Shown: positions 25,896 through 34,592, counted from the stretch's first letter. The stretch is DNA of 64,000 bases from an uncultured bacterium (GCA_905214465.1 CAJMMD010000004.1:1-64000); one strand, 5' to 3'. Numbers and translations: made by a program. Notes: generated by a model not told the origin, from the letters alone.

Positions 25896-26231
25896 TCAGA
25901 TGAGGTTCTCGCCCAGGTTTTTGCCACCGAGAACGTGCATGTGGAAGTGCATGACGGTCTGGCCGGCGTTGACGCCCTTGTTGGAGATGACGCGGAAACC
26001 GTCCTCCAAGCCCTTGGCCTTAGCGACCTCCTGGATGGCGTGAGCCATGGCGCCCATGGTCTCGGCGGGTACGTTGTCGGCGATGTCGCTGTAGTGCTTC
26101 TTGGGGATCACGAGCGTGTGGACCGGCGCCTGGGGATTGAGGTCGTCGAAGGCGATGACCTGATCGTCCTCATAGACAACGGTCGAGGGGATCTCGTGGT
26201 TGGCGATTTTACAGAAGATGCAATCACACAT
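25896..26231 (-). CDS. HIT-family nucleotide hydrolase (HINT type)
   Basis: A 111-residue protein starting MCDCIFCKIANHEIPSTVVYED, with AAAGGAA before the ATG at 26231. The longer open frame overlaps xseB and is rejected. The histidine triad HFHMHV lies at residues 95-100, and Cys residues 2, 4 and 7 recall the zinc-binding N-terminus of some HINT proteins. HINT enzymes hydrolyse phosphoramidates such as AMP-lysine. It lies 49 bases downstream of xseB, same strand, so likely in that operon. Confidence 0.93.
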   Translation of the reverse strand: MCDCIFCKIANHEIPSTVVYEDDQVIAFDDLNPQAPVHTLVIPKKHYSDIADNVPAETMGAMAHAIQEVAKAKGLEDGFRVISNKGVNAGQTVMHFHMHVLGGKNLGENLI

Positions 26232-26280
26232 GGCTGGTTCCTTTCTCACAGACCAAGGTGATTTTATTTGGTCGGAATGG

Positions 26281-26547
26281 TTAGAACGAGAGGCTGTCGT
26301 CGGTGTTGGCGGCTTCGCCGTCGGTGAGCACGTCGTTGCCGTCGACGTCCTTAAGGAGCACCGAGACCTTCTGCTCGGCATCGGACAGGCGGGTGCGCAG
26401 GCTCTTGAGGAGCTCGACGCCGCGGGTGTAGCTCTCGAGCGACTCCTCGAGCTCCATATCGCCCGACTCCAGGCTGCGGATGATGAGCTCCAGCTCCTGC
26501 GAGGCCTGCTTGTACGTAAGCTGCTCGACCGGGGTCTTCTCTGCCAT
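26281..26547 (-). CDS. xseB: Exodeoxyribonuclease VII small subunit
   Basis: An 88-residue helical protein (LTYKQASQELELIIRSLESGDMELEESLESYTRG in outline) typical of XseB. It binds XseA to form the single-strand DNA exonuclease ExoVII. AAAGGAAA lies before the ATG at 26547. It follows xseA by 42 bases and is followed by the HIT gene. The C-terminal 20 residues are acidic and unconserved. Confidence 0.93.
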   Translation of the reverse strand: MAEKTPVEQLTYKQASQELELIIRSLESGDMELEESLESYTRGVELLKSLRTRLSDAEQKVSVLLKDVDGNDVLTDGEAANTDDSLSF

Positions 26548-26589
26548 ATCTGTTTCCTTTCCTAAGGGTCTATCACTGTGAAACGAGGT

Positions 26590-28041
26590 CTACTCGACCG
26601 CGTTGACGGTTGCCGACACGTTACCGTCCGCCATGCGCACGCGGATGGCGTCGCCTGGCTTAAAGGTCTGGGCACTCGTAGCCACACCATCATCGCTGTA
26701 CGCGATGGAATAGCCGCGGGCAAGTACCTTAAGCGGCGACAGGGCCTCGAGCGAGGCTGCCGCACGGCCCAGGTCGGACGCCGGCCTGCTGAGCATCGTA
26801 CGTCCCTGATGCTCCAGACGGGAGCTTGCGAGCATGAGCGCATGGCGCTTGCCATCGAGCCCCGAGGTGCTTGCGACCAAGCGCTCGGGCAGACGCTCGA
26901 AGTTGGAGCGGAAGGCCCCAACCGAGCGCGTTATGGCGCCGGACAGACGATCGGCCGTCAAGGCAAGCTCCGATTCGCGGCGCTCGACCATAAACGTTGG
27001 GTCGTTGAGGCACGGGCGGCGCGCGGCTGCATCGAGCGCATCGCCCAGACGGGCCGTATAGGTATCCCAGGCGCGGCGACCACGCTGATCGAGCATCTCC
27101 AAATCAACCTGATTCGACCCAATCATCGAAGCCATCGCGGCGCCCAGACGCTGATGACGCGCCTCGAGTACATCGGCCAACTCCGTCATAGCCGGCGCCA
27201 CCGATTCGGCCGCCGCCGTGGGCGTGGAGGCCCGGCGGTCGCTCACCATGTCGCAGATCGAGGTATCGGGCTCATGGCCAATGCCCGTCACCACGGGCAC
27301 GGGACAGGCCGCCACCGCACGGGCAAGCCCTTCGTCGTTAAAGGTCATAAGGTCTTCGAAGGAGCCACCGCCGCGCACCAGCAAGATGCAATCGGGCGCC
27401 GGCATAATGGCGGCGGCGCGGCGCAAGCCTTCAATAAGCTCCGCCGGCGCACCCTCACCCTGGACCTTTGCGCCCACGCAGACGACTTCGACGAGCGGGT
27501 TGCGACGGCGCAGCGTACGCTTGACGTCGTCGATTACGGCGCCCGAAAGCGAGGTGACGACCGCCACACGCGAGCAAAACACCGGAATGCGACGTTTGCG
27601 TGCCTCGTCCATCAGGCCCTCGCGACGCAGCTTTTCGGCCAGTTGCGCCACTTGTTGACGCAGCAGGCCCTCCCCCGCCAGCGAAAACGAGCGAGCGACG
27701 AAGCTCATGCGGCCTGTGGGCTTGTAGAGATTAAAGCTGCCCTTAAAGCTCACCTGCATGCCGTCGCGCAGATCGAAGGTGCGCTTAAGGTAGGCGCCCT
27801 TCCAGATGATACAGTCGACGGCCGCCGAGTCGTCCTTGATTTGGAAGTAGCAGTGGCCGCTTCGGGCATTGGGACCGCGGAAACCAGTGACCTCACTCAA
27901 AACGCTCAGCTGTGGAATGGCATCGAGCGCGCCGGCGGCGATCTCCACCGCTTGGCTCACGCTGAGCTCTTTGCGCTCCTGCTCGTCCGATCCGTCGAAC
28001 TCGGCGGAAACGGCATTGCCGGTTAGATTCCAGCCTGCCAC
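26590..28041 (-). CDS. xseA: Exodeoxyribonuclease VII large subunit
   Basis: A 483-residue nuclease subunit: an N-terminal OB fold (LSVSQAVEIAAGAL, FRGPNARSGHCYFQIKDD), the catalytic core (RVAVVTSLSGAVIDDV, LLVRGGGSFEDLMTFND, GIGHEPDTSICD) and a coiled coil before the C-terminal segment LSPLKVLARGYSIAY. The preferred start is a GTG at 28041, four bases after AAAGGGGG; ATGs at 28059 and 28068 lie on or before that site. With XseB it degrades single-stranded DNA in repair. Confidence 0.93.
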   Translation of the reverse strand: MAGWNLTGNAVSAEFDGSDEQERKELSVSQAVEIAAGALDAIPQLSVLSEVTGFRGPNARSGHCYFQIKDDSAAVDCIIWKGAYLKRTFDLRDGMQVSFKGSFNLYKPTGRMSFVARSFSLAGEGLLRQQVAQLAEKLRREGLMDEARKRRIPVFCSRVAVVTSLSGAVIDDVKRTLRRRNPLVEVVCVGAKVQGEGAPAELIEGLRRAAAIMPAPDCILLVRGGGSFEDLMTFNDEGLARAVAACPVPVVTGIGHEPDTSICDMVSDRRASTPTAAAESVAPAMTELADVLEARHQRLGAAMASMIGSNQVDLEMLDQRGRRAWDTYTARLGDALDAAARRPCLNDPTFMVERRESELALTADRLSGAITRSVGAFRSNFERLPERLVASTSGLDGKRHALMLASSRLEHQGRTMLSRPASDLGRAAASLEALSPLKVLARGYSIAYSDDGVATSAQTFKPGDAIRVRMADGNVSATVNAVE

Positions 28042-28110
28042 GCAGCCCCCTTTCGTCATCGTGCACATGGGCTCCGGCCCTGCGCTAATTCAAGTCCAAC
28101 ACATAGTACA

Positions 28111-28140
28111 GCGCCGCGGGGACACAAATCCCCACGGCGC
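28111..28140 (-). other. Hairpin between the YugP-type gene and xseA
   Basis: GCGCCGCGGGGA (28111-28122) pairs with TCCCCACGGCGC (28129-28140), with one mismatch. It lies just past the protease stop and before xseA. No T run follows on the minus strand, so it may be a weak terminator. Confidence 0.45.
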
Positions 28141-28156
28141 CCGTCGGTCCCATTTG

Positions 28157-28861
28157 TTATCGGTTGGAGTTTCTGTTGTAGCGAGCCATAAGGTAGAGCA
28201 GCTGAATAATCGAGGTGAGCGCCGCGGCCACGTAGGTGAGCGCGGCAGCCGTCAACACCTTCTTGGCACCGTTGACCTGCTTGGAACTCATGCCCGACTG
28301 CTCAATATACGCCACGGCACGTCGGCTGGCATCAATCTCGACCGGCAGCGTAACCAGCTGGAATAGCACACTAAACGAGAAGAAGATCAGCGCGAGGGTC
28401 GTGAGCCCTGCTATGTTCATAAACAGGCCCATGAGCAGCACGATCGTCCAGGTGTTCTGGGTAAAGTTGACGACGGGGACCAAAGCGGTGCGTACCTTCA
28501 TCATGGCGTAACCGCTTTGACGCTGCGCGGCATGACCTGCCTCGTGGCAAGCGACAGCAACGCTTGCGACCGAGCCGCCCGAACGGTTGGAATCCGACAG
28601 ATACAGGTTGTTATCCTGCGGGTTGTAATGATCGGTGAGCTCGCCGGCAACGCCCTTGATACCCACGGCATTGCAGCCGTTGGCGTCGAGCATGCGGCGA
28701 GCAACCGTGGCACCCGTATCGCCGTCCGAGCGCACCTTAGACCAGGTCTTGTACGTAGAGTTGATATAGCTCTGCGCGGCAAGGCCAAGCACCGTGCAGA
28801 CAAGAACAACCAGCAGGTACAGCGGGTCGATGCCAAAGCCATATCCATAGTAATAGGGCAT
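28157..28861 (-). CDS. YugP-type zinc metallopeptidase, membrane-bound
   Basis: A 234-residue protein starting MPYYYGYGFGIDPLYLLVVL, with GGAGGAATTC before the ATG at 28861. It has an N-terminal membrane segment, the zinc motif HEAGH at residues 106-110, and two or three later membrane segments. This is the DUF/peptidase family of B. subtilis YugP, whose substrates are unknown. It precedes xseA on the same strand. Full family length; the longer frame to 28930 lacks a ribosome site. Confidence 0.88.
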   Translation of the reverse strand: MPYYYGYGFGIDPLYLLVVLVCTVLGLAAQSYINSTYKTWSKVRSDGDTGATVARRMLDANGCNAVGIKGVAGELTDHYNPQDNNLYLSDSNRSGGSVASVAVACHEAGHAAQRQSGYAMMKVRTALVPVVNFTQNTWTIVLLMGLFMNIAGLTTLALIFFSFSVLFQLVTLPVEIDASRRAVAYIEQSGMSSKQVNGAKKVLTAAALTYVAAALTSIIQLLYLMARYNRNSNR

Positions 28862-28993
28862 GCGAATTCCTCCGAATCGAGTTACACGTTGGAGGCATTC
28901 TACCCACTCAGCTGGCAAGCATATCAGCATCGATGTTTTGGCATTGCCGCCCTAGAGCGTTTGCATCGTTTGGAAAACCGCGTAGCTATATAC

Positions 28994-30127
28994 CTACAAA
29001 AGCTCGATTTTGCCGTCCTTCACGGTGAGTCCCATATTGCCGGAAAGCAGATCGTCCAGGCGCGAGCCCACAAGCTCAAAACGCCAGCCTTCGCGCAGGG
29101 GGCTTTGCTCAGGATGCTCGATGTAATCGGCCAAGTCATCGCGCGAGGCGATAACCGAGGTCGCCACGCCCGAGCGCTCGGCAACCAGGCGAATGAGCGC
29201 ATACATCAGGTCCGTCACGCTCTCAAGCTCCGGCGAGATCTGGCGATGCCCGCGCACCATGAGCGGCAGGCGATCGTGCGGGCAGCTCGCACCGCGCTTG
29301 ATGGCCATGAGCGCGCCGTCCACGTCGCGCTCCCCCAGCTGATCGGTACCGCGGATGCTACGGAACTCCTCAACGCGCACGGGATTGCGCTTGACGAGCG
29401 CCAGCAGCGTATCGTCGGACATGACCCACTTGCGCGGGATGTTGCGGCGCTCGGCGCGGTCCTCGCGCCAGGCGGCGAGCTCGCGCGCGATGCCCAACTG
29501 GTGACGGCTGCACGAGTTGATGCGCTTGACCTTGCGGAATGCCTCATGGCGGTCGGCGCGGTAGTGCGACTCGTCGGCCAGCGGGCGCAGCTCGTCGAGC
29601 ACCCAATCCTCACGGCCCAGCTCGCGTAGGCGGCTCATCATCTCGGTATAGGCAACGATCAGGTACTTGACGTCATCAATCGCGTACTCGATCTGTTTGT
29701 CGGTCAGCGGGCGGCGCGACCAATCGGTCAGTGACTCGGTCTTGGGCAATGAGACGCCGCAAAACGTCTGCACGAGCGCGCCGTAGGAAATCTGCTGGCG
29801 CTCGCCCAAGAAGGCGGCGGCCACCTGCGTGTCAAAAATGGGACGCGGCAGCACGCCCACGGTATGGAGCATAACCTCCATATCCTGCGAGCAGGCGTGA
29901 AAGACCTTGGTCACACTCTCATCGCCCATAAGCTCGGCGAGCGGCGACAGGTCGTCGATCACCAAAGGATCGACCGCGACGCTCTCGGCAGGGGTGGCAA
30001 TCTGGACCAAGCACAGGCGCGGGTGGAACGTGCGCTCGCGCAAAAACTCGGTATCGACGGCAATCGCGTCGAACTCACGAGCGCGCTGGCAAAAGTCGAG
30101 CAGAGCCTGATGTGTGGAAATGTACAT
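28994..30127 (-). CDS. rnd: Ribonuclease D
   Basis: A 377-residue 3'-5' exoribonuclease. The DEDD exonuclease domain shows VDTEFLRERTF, SQDMEVML and YAIDDVKYL, followed by an HRDC domain (RNIPRKWVMSDDTLLALVKR in outline) and a second C-terminal helical domain. It trims tRNA 3' ends and other small RNAs. The ATG at 30127 begins the conserved MYISTHQALL; an upstream in-frame start at 30163 is less likely. No operon partner is evident. Confidence 0.92.
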   Translation of the reverse strand: MYISTHQALLDFCQRAREFDAIAVDTEFLRERTFHPRLCLVQIATPAESVAVDPLVIDDLSPLAELMGDESVTKVFHACSQDMEVMLHTVGVLPRPIFDTQVAAAFLGERQQISYGALVQTFCGVSLPKTESLTDWSRRPLTDKQIEYAIDDVKYLIVAYTEMMSRLRELGREDWVLDELRPLADESHYRADRHEAFRKVKRINSCSRHQLGIARELAAWREDRAERRNIPRKWVMSDDTLLALVKRNPVRVEEFRSIRGTDQLGERDVDGALMAIKRGASCPHDRLPLMVRGHRQISPELESVTDLMYALIRLVAERSGVATSVIASRDDLADYIEHPEQSPLREGWRFELVGSRLDDLLSGNMGLTVKDGKIELL

Positions 30128-30225
30128 ATCAACCCATCGAATAAGGTTAGGCCCGAAAAACACGGGTAGGATATCGGCATTGCCCTACAACTATACTCGG
30201 TTAGTCACAGAACGGGAACGTAAGT

Positions 30226-31143
30226 ATGCGCTGCCTTATCATCCACAACCCGGCATCGGGCCCCAGCTCAGATGAAATCTACGCGTTCACGCACGCCCTC
30301 GCGCAGGGTGGCGACGAGGTCGTGATGCGTTTTATCGGCGATGGCATGGAACCCGAGGACGCGGTGGCGGACGTTCGCGAGTTCGACCGCGTGGTCGTTT
30401 CGGGCGGCGACGGTACCGTCTCCAACGTGCTCGACCAGATGCGCGGGTGCGGTGTCCCCACGCTCGTCTTCCCCTCCGGCACGGCCTGTCTATTCTTTAA
30501 CAACATCGGCAATGCCCCCGAGGCGGCGGCGCTCGCCAAGGCCTGCCGCGCCGGCCGCACGGTCAAAGTGGACATGGGCGAGCTCTTTTGGCTCGACGAA
30601 AACGGCAACGAGAAGCGCCACGGCTTTATTATCATCGCCGGCTCGGGCTACGACGCCGAGATCATGATGAAGGCCGCCCCCACCAAAAACGATATCGGCG
30701 AGATCGCCTATTTCCTGTCGGCGCTCGCCACACCCAACCCCACGGTGGCGCACTTTACGATTGAGCATGACGGCATTGTCGAGGAGCTCGATGGCATCTG
30801 CTGCATGGCCGGCAACACCTCGGTCATCCAAAACGACATCAACCTGTTCCCCAACTGCCGCATGAACGACGGCATGGTCGACATTGCGGTCATCGAACCC
30901 GTGCGCACCGTGCAGCTGCTGCCTACCGTGATCACCGCTGCGCTTGACCCCGCCGGCAAGGTACTCGGGCGCCCACAGTTCAAGATCATCCAGACCAAGG
31001 AAGCCAAGATCACCTGCACCCCGTCACTGGGCATGCAGTTCGATGGCGAGATTATCTCCAGCAATTCGGGCGTCTTTGGAGCCCGCGCGCTTCCGCAATG
31101 CCTCGACCTCATCGTCGACGAATTCTCCCCGCTCGGAAAATAG
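30226..31143 (+). CDS. Diacylglycerol kinase-like lipid kinase
   Basis: A 305-residue cytosolic or peripheral enzyme of the DagK/YegS family. The nucleotide motif GGDGT is at residues 60-64, followed by FPSGTACLFFNNIG. Such enzymes phosphorylate diacylglycerol or related lipids to recycle them into phospholipid. GGGAACG lies before the ATG at 30226. A 30-codon membrane peptide gene follows ten bases later with a strong ribosome site, so the two are probably cotranscribed. The lipid substrate cannot be assigned. Confidence 0.88.
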   Translation: MRCLIIHNPASGPSSDEIYAFTHALAQGGDEVVMRFIGDGMEPEDAVADVREFDRVVVSGGDGTVSNVLDQMRGCGVPTLVFPSGTACLFFNNIGNAPEAAALAKACRAGRTVKVDMGELFWLDENGNEKRHGFIIIAGSGYDAEIMMKAAPTKNDIGEIAYFLSALATPNPTVAHFTIEHDGIVEELDGICCMAGNTSVIQNDINLFPNCRMNDGMVDIAVIEPVRTVQLLPTVITAALDPAGKVLGRPQFKIIQTKEAKITCTPSLGMQFDGEIISSNSGVFGARALPQCLDLIVDEFSPLGK

Positions 31144-31152
31144 GAGGACCCT

Positions 31153-31245
31153 ATGAACGACAATCCCCTGATCGGCTTTATTGTCATCGTCTTGGCCATG
31201 CTCGTCGGTTACGCCATCAACGTGATTCACCGCCGAAAGAAGTAA
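31153..31245 (+). CDS. 30-residue single-pass membrane peptide
   Basis: A short gene with a strong TAGGAGGACC site before the ATG at 31153. It encodes MNDNPLIGFIVIVLAMLVG, then a short tail ending in HRRKK. One hydrophobic helix (about residues 6-25) is followed by a basic tail, so the C-terminus should face the cytosol. It sits ten bases after the lipid kinase gene and before a terminator, so it is probably expressed with it. It may help anchor or regulate the kinase; no family was recognised. Confidence 0.75.
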   Translation: MNDNPLIGFIVIVLAMLVGYAINVIHRRKK

Positions 31246-31280
31246 ATCCACATTGGTATGATATTCATCCAGTTATCGAC

Positions 31281-31317
31281 TCTCCCACTGTTTATGCATT
31301 CGTCAAACAGCGGGGGA
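31281..31317 (+). terminator. Terminator after the lipid kinase unit
   Basis: CCCACTGTTT (about 31284-31293) pairs with AAACAGCGGG (31305-31314) with one mismatch, then ATTTTC follows. The rest of the gap to 31551 holds AT-rich DNA with one ACCGTTC site near 31411 and the hairpin noted next. Confidence 0.75.
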
Positions 31318-31509
31318 TTTTCATTTCGGGCATTCCCAGCTACTTTATTCGGCTACAGTAATTACAGGGCGTCTTTATTAAAGTAAAGCTGCAAACTGAG
31401 TACGATTAACCGTTCATCGCATATTTCATCACGCTTATCGAGTAAGTTTCTTTCATAGATGAATATTGTTTCCAGTTCGTTACGCTAATGAGGTGTCTTT
31501 ATTGGCTGA

Positions 31510-31531
31510 AGCCCTCTGGCGACAGAGGGCT
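31510..31531 (+). other. Leader hairpin before the C69 dipeptidase
   Basis: AGCCCTCT (31510-31517) pairs with AGAGGGCT (31524-31531) and is followed by TTCGC. It sits 20 bases before the start codon, just ahead of the GGGAGGG ribosome site. It may modulate translation or protect the mRNA end. Confidence 0.5.
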
Positions 31532-31551
31532 TTCGCACGCTGGGAGGGAAA

Positions 31552-33513
31552 ATGAGGAAAACTCGCCCCGTCAACGCGCTCAAGAAGCTAGGCATAGGCC
31601 TCGCCTTTGGAGCTGCGACCATCATGTCCATGCCGACATCTGCGCTCGCCTGCACGCAGATGTACATGGGCAAAAACCTAACAGCCGACGGCAACACATA
31701 TTATGGTCGCGCCGAGGACTTTGGCCCGCGCTACCTCAAGCACTTTGGCATTGAGCCGTCGCATGCCCCCGGGTATACCTACGGCTCAGACGAGTCCGAC
31801 TTCTCATACAGGTCGACCAAGACTACATATCGTTATAGCTACGTGCGCGATCATCCTTCGCAGTGGCACGGGCGCTATGATGCCTACTCTGAGGCAGGCA
31901 TCAACGAGAAGGGCGTGTCCTGCTCCGCAACGCTGACCACCAACATGAACGATAAAGCCGCCAAGGCAGACCCCCTGACCGACACTGGCATTGGCGAGTA
32001 TAGCTACGGCAGCGTTATCTTAGGCGAAAGTGCCAAAGCACTTGAGGGTGTCGAACTCCTCGGCAAGATCATCGACGAGCAGGGCGCCAACGGCAACGAT
32101 CAGATTATCATCGCCGACAGCAACGAGACTTGGCTGTTTGCCGCACTTTCCGGCCACCAGTGGATCGCCATGAAGCTCGCCGATGACGTCGCCTCACTCA
32201 ACCCCAACATCGGCGGACTCAATTACGATGTCAACCTTGATGACGCCGAGAACTGCCTCCACTCCGAGGGCATCCAGACCATGCCCGAGAAAAATGGCTT
32301 CGCCGAGTACACCGACGGCAAGTTCGACGTTGCCAAGACCTATGGCAAAAGCGTCGCCGATTCCGGCGTTCATCAGTGGACTCGCTATGTCCAGGGCCGC
32401 GATTACTTCATGGCCCCGTTGACCAAGGGTGCGGATTACGACATCGTCACGGTTAAACCGGAAAAAGGCCCCGACCAAATCGGAGCCATGGTCAGCGAGA
32501 TCCAGCCCCTGTTCTTCAAGCCCGGCAAGTCCGACTGGAACACCTTTGAGATGATCCGTGCATTTGGCAACCGCGGCGAAAATGTCCCCGGCCTCAGCGC
32601 CAACACCGACGGTGTCTACGCCATCGGCACCGAAAGAAGCACCGAGACCAACCTCTTCCAGATCCGTCAGGGCATGGACCCCGAGATCGCGACCATTCAG
32701 TGGGAGATGCTCTCCCGCGCCGCCTACTCCGTCGCTATTCCTCTGTACTCTGCACTGCTCACCGAGGTCAGCCCCTACTTCAGCAATCAGGATGTCTCCT
32801 ACGATCACTGCGAAGAGACGGACATCGTGAACAACGAGGAGCCCGAGAACTCCATCAACTACGTCCTCATGGACATTAGTTCCCTCTGCTACGAGCACCG
32901 CGAGCAGCTCGGCACCGGCGTTCGCGCCTACCTCGACGCTCTCCAGAACGAGCTCATCGAGCAGAACCTTGAGGTCGATGCTGCTATGCAGGCCGAGACC
33001 ACCACTGAGGGCCGCACCGCCCTGGCAAACAAGGCCGGCAAGGCTGCCACTGAGAACACCTACGTCAAGTGCAAGGCCCTTCTCCAGGAGATGCGCGCTT
33101 ATCTGAAGGCTGAGGATTTCAGCACGCCCTTCACCCCGAGCGACCTGAACACTGAGACCAACGGCCTCAAGGTGTCCATCACCTATGCCAAGGACACTCT
33201 TGCCACCGACCCGGTGACCCCGGATCAGCCCGGAACTCCCGAACAGCCCGGTACCCCCGAGCAGCCCGCTAAGCCCGAGCAGCCCGCTAAGCCCGAGCAG
33301 CCCGCTAAGCCCGAGCAGCCCACCACCAAGCCCGAGAAGCCCGGCAAGTCGGACACCACGACCACGGTAACCACCAACAAGACGAACACCAAGGGCGGCC
33401 TGCCCACCACTGGCGATCGTTTTGATGGCCGCATGGTGGCTGCATTCGCCATCGCTGGCGTTGCCGTCATCTCCGCGGGCGGTTACTTCCTCTACCGTCG
33501 CAATAAGGAGTAA
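31552..33513 (+). CDS. Secreted C69-family dipeptidase with LPXTG wall anchor
   Basis: A 653-residue secreted enzyme. The signal peptide ends ALA, so cleavage exposes Cys34 in ALACTQMYMGKNLT, the N-terminal nucleophile typical of C69 (PepD-like) peptidases. The catalytic domain fills about residues 34-500 (GKNLTADGNTYYGRAEDFG, ADSNETWLF). A proline-rich spacer with PEQPAK repeats (about 565-600) leads to LPTTG at 617-621, a membrane helix and basic tail, so sortase should attach it to the wall. It likely degrades peptides outside the cell for amino acid uptake. GGGAGGG precedes the ATG. Confidence 0.92.
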   Translation: MRKTRPVNALKKLGIGLAFGAATIMSMPTSALACTQMYMGKNLTADGNTYYGRAEDFGPRYLKHFGIEPSHAPGYTYGSDESDFSYRSTKTTYRYSYVRDHPSQWHGRYDAYSEAGINEKGVSCSATLTTNMNDKAAKADPLTDTGIGEYSYGSVILGESAKALEGVELLGKIIDEQGANGNDQIIIADSNETWLFAALSGHQWIAMKLADDVASLNPNIGGLNYDVNLDDAENCLHSEGIQTMPEKNGFAEYTDGKFDVAKTYGKSVADSGVHQWTRYVQGRDYFMAPLTKGADYDIVTVKPEKGPDQIGAMVSEIQPLFFKPGKSDWNTFEMIRAFGNRGENVPGLSANTDGVYAIGTERSTETNLFQIRQGMDPEIATIQWEMLSRAAYSVAIPLYSALLTEVSPYFSNQDVSYDHCEETDIVNNEEPENSINYVLMDISSLCYEHREQLGTGVRAYLDALQNELIEQNLEVDAAMQAETTTEGRTALANKAGKAATENTYVKCKALLQEMRAYLKAEDFSTPFTPSDLNTETNGLKVSITYAKDTLATDPVTPDQPGTPEQPGTPEQPAKPEQPAKPEQPAKPEQPTTKPEKPGKSDTTTTVTTNKTNTKGGLPTTGDRFDGRMVAAFAIAGVAVISAGGYFLYRRNKE

Positions 33514-33535
33514 CGTCTTAGCTGAGCGGGCGGGG

Positions 33536-33570
33536 CACATGAGTCACCACGCCCACTTAACCCGCCTTTT
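33536..33570 (+). terminator. Probable terminator of the C69 gene
   Basis: GCGGG with GGGC pair imperfectly with GCCC and CCCGC, followed by CTTTTT. It lies 23 bases after the stop codon. A further AT-rich palindrome AAATCTTTTTAAAAAAGATTT lies at about 33594-33614. Confidence 0.5.
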
Positions 33571-33632
33571 TGACCGACGGGAAACCCGCCTGAAATCTTT
33601 TTAAAAAAGATTTCCCCGCACACACTTCGCTG

Positions 33633-33641
33633 TGCTATAGT
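33633..33641 (+). promoter_or_regulatory. Extended -10 before the Trp leader
   Basis: TGCTATAGT matches an extended -10 promoter element, 59 bases before the leader peptide start. No clear -35 is present, as expected for that promoter class. Confidence 0.4.
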
Positions 33642-33699
33642 GCAGCGCAACAGCAACTAGGTGCGACCGCGCCACGGCATCACGAAAGGAGCCACCAAC

Positions 33700-33768
33700 A
33701 TGAAGAACACGATGAAGTCTCTCAACAACTGGTGGTGGCGTGATGCGAATACGATCGGTCGACAGTGA
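33700..33768 (+). CDS. Trp-type leader peptide with three tandem tryptophans
   Basis: A 22-residue leader peptide, MKNTMKSLNNWWWRDANTI plus three more residues. The GAAAGGAG ribosome site lies nine bases before the ATG at 33700. Three adjacent Trp codons (TGG at 33730-33738) in such a small peptide are the mark of tryptophan attenuation. When charged tRNA-Trp is scarce the ribosome would stall there. An attenuator terminator follows at 33805-33835, and the next genes encode an ECF transporter. This is a regulatory gene; the peptide itself is probably without function. Confidence 0.88.
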   Translation: MKNTMKSLNNWWWRDANTIGRQ

Positions 33769-33835
33769 GTCCCTCACGCCTGTTTTTGCGCTCTAGGTGA
33801 TTGGAAGGCCTCCGGTTTCGACCGGGGGCCTTTTT
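33755..33835 (+). terminator. Attenuator: terminator and competing pairing after the Trp leader
   Basis: Terminator: AAGGCCTCCGGT (33805-33816), loop TTCG, ACCGGGGGCCTT (33821-33832) and a T5 tract. A competing stem can form between TCGGTCGA (33755-33762) and TCGACCGG (33818-33825), which takes the terminator's right arm. A ribosome stalled at the Trp codons leaves 33755-33762 free and would favour read-through. A ribosome reaching the stop codon at 33766-33768 covers it and allows termination. A third pairing, GGCGTGA (33737-33743) with TCACGCC (33774-33780), is also possible. Confidence 0.8.
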
Positions 33836-33912
33836 CTATCTCGAGCCCGATCGCATTCGCATCACGCGCCTCCGCTTTTCTCTTGCAATCCCCTTCCGAA
33901 AGGATTTTCACC

Positions 33913-34485
33913 ATGTCTCAGAACACCACCGCCACCCAGCCCCGCACCGTCCAGACCGCCGATCGCGGCAAACTCGATGTCCGCGCCCTCGTCCTGCTCG
34001 CCATCCTGCTCGCCGCCGGCTTCATCCTCAACTTCACCGTCGGCAAGGCAATCTCGGGCATCTCGGGCGGCATGATCAGCCCCGAGTTCATCATCTCGGC
34101 CTTCTGCCTCACCATCCTGGTCGTTCGCCCCAACATCGGCCAGGCGCTCGTCATTGGCCTCATCTCGGCTGCCGTGATCCAGATCACCACCACTTCGCCG
34201 TTCGTCGATTTTGCCGCCGAGGGCATCGCCGCCATGCTCATGGCCGGCATCGTCAACGCCGCCGGCAAGAACGGTCAGGTCAAGCCTGCCGTCGCCATCG
34301 TCGCTACCTTCGTGACCACCTTTGTCTCCGGCGTCATCTTCATGGTTATCAAGATGGCCATGCTTGGCGTGGTCGGCGAGCTCGCCGCCGCTATGTTGCC
34401 CGTCGTCGCCATGACCGCCGTCTTTAACGCCATTCTGGTCGGCGCCCTCTACTTGCCCATCCAGAAGGCCCTTAGGCTCAATTAA
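33913..34485 (+). CDS. trpP: ECF transporter substrate-binding (S) component, probably for tryptophan
   Basis: A 190-residue membrane protein with about five to six helices, starting MSQNTTATQPRTVQ. AAAGGA precedes the ATG at 33913. It has the small size and Gly/Ala-rich helices of ECF S components (ILLAAGFILNFTVGKAISG, SPEFIISAFCLTILVVRP). The Trp leader and attenuator before it make tryptophan the most likely substrate, as in known TrpP transporters. It is followed by the ATPase and EcfT genes, so it forms a dedicated (group I) transporter. The substrate call rests on regulation, not on a recognised binding motif. Confidence 0.82.
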   Translation: MSQNTTATQPRTVQTADRGKLDVRALVLLAILLAAGFILNFTVGKAISGISGGMISPEFIISAFCLTILVVRPNIGQALVIGLISAAVIQITTTSPFVDFAAEGIAAMLMAGIVNAAGKNGQVKPAVAIVATFVTTFVSGVIFMVIKMAMLGVVGELAAAMLPVVAMTAVFNAILVGALYLPIQKALRLN

Positions 34486-34491
34486 CCCGCT

Positions 34492-34592
34492 CGGCTTTAC
34501 GAGCCACCCCATCTTGTCGTTCATTCGTCGCTCGCGTACCCAAGTACGCTTCGCTCCTCTTTCGCGCCAACCTGGAGCCCCTCGTAAAGCCG
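34492..34592. repeat. Nested inverted repeat between the S component and ATPase genes
   Basis: CGGCTTTACGAG (34492-34503) is the exact complement of CTCGTAAAGCCG (34581-34592). An inner stem near 34530-34555 pairs GCTCGCGTAC with GTACGCTTCGC imperfectly. It lies inside the operon and may tune downstream expression. Confidence 0.7.

Noticed and set aside
26578..28026. A 482-codon plus-strand frame opposite xseA
   Set aside because: Antisense shadow; composition is the low-complexity Arg/His/Ala type expected from third-position GC.
33225..33330. Short repeats in the C69 gene resembling a CRISPR-like array
   Set aside because: They are in-frame PEQPAK/PEQPGT codon repeats of a wall spacer, without spacers of unrelated sequence.
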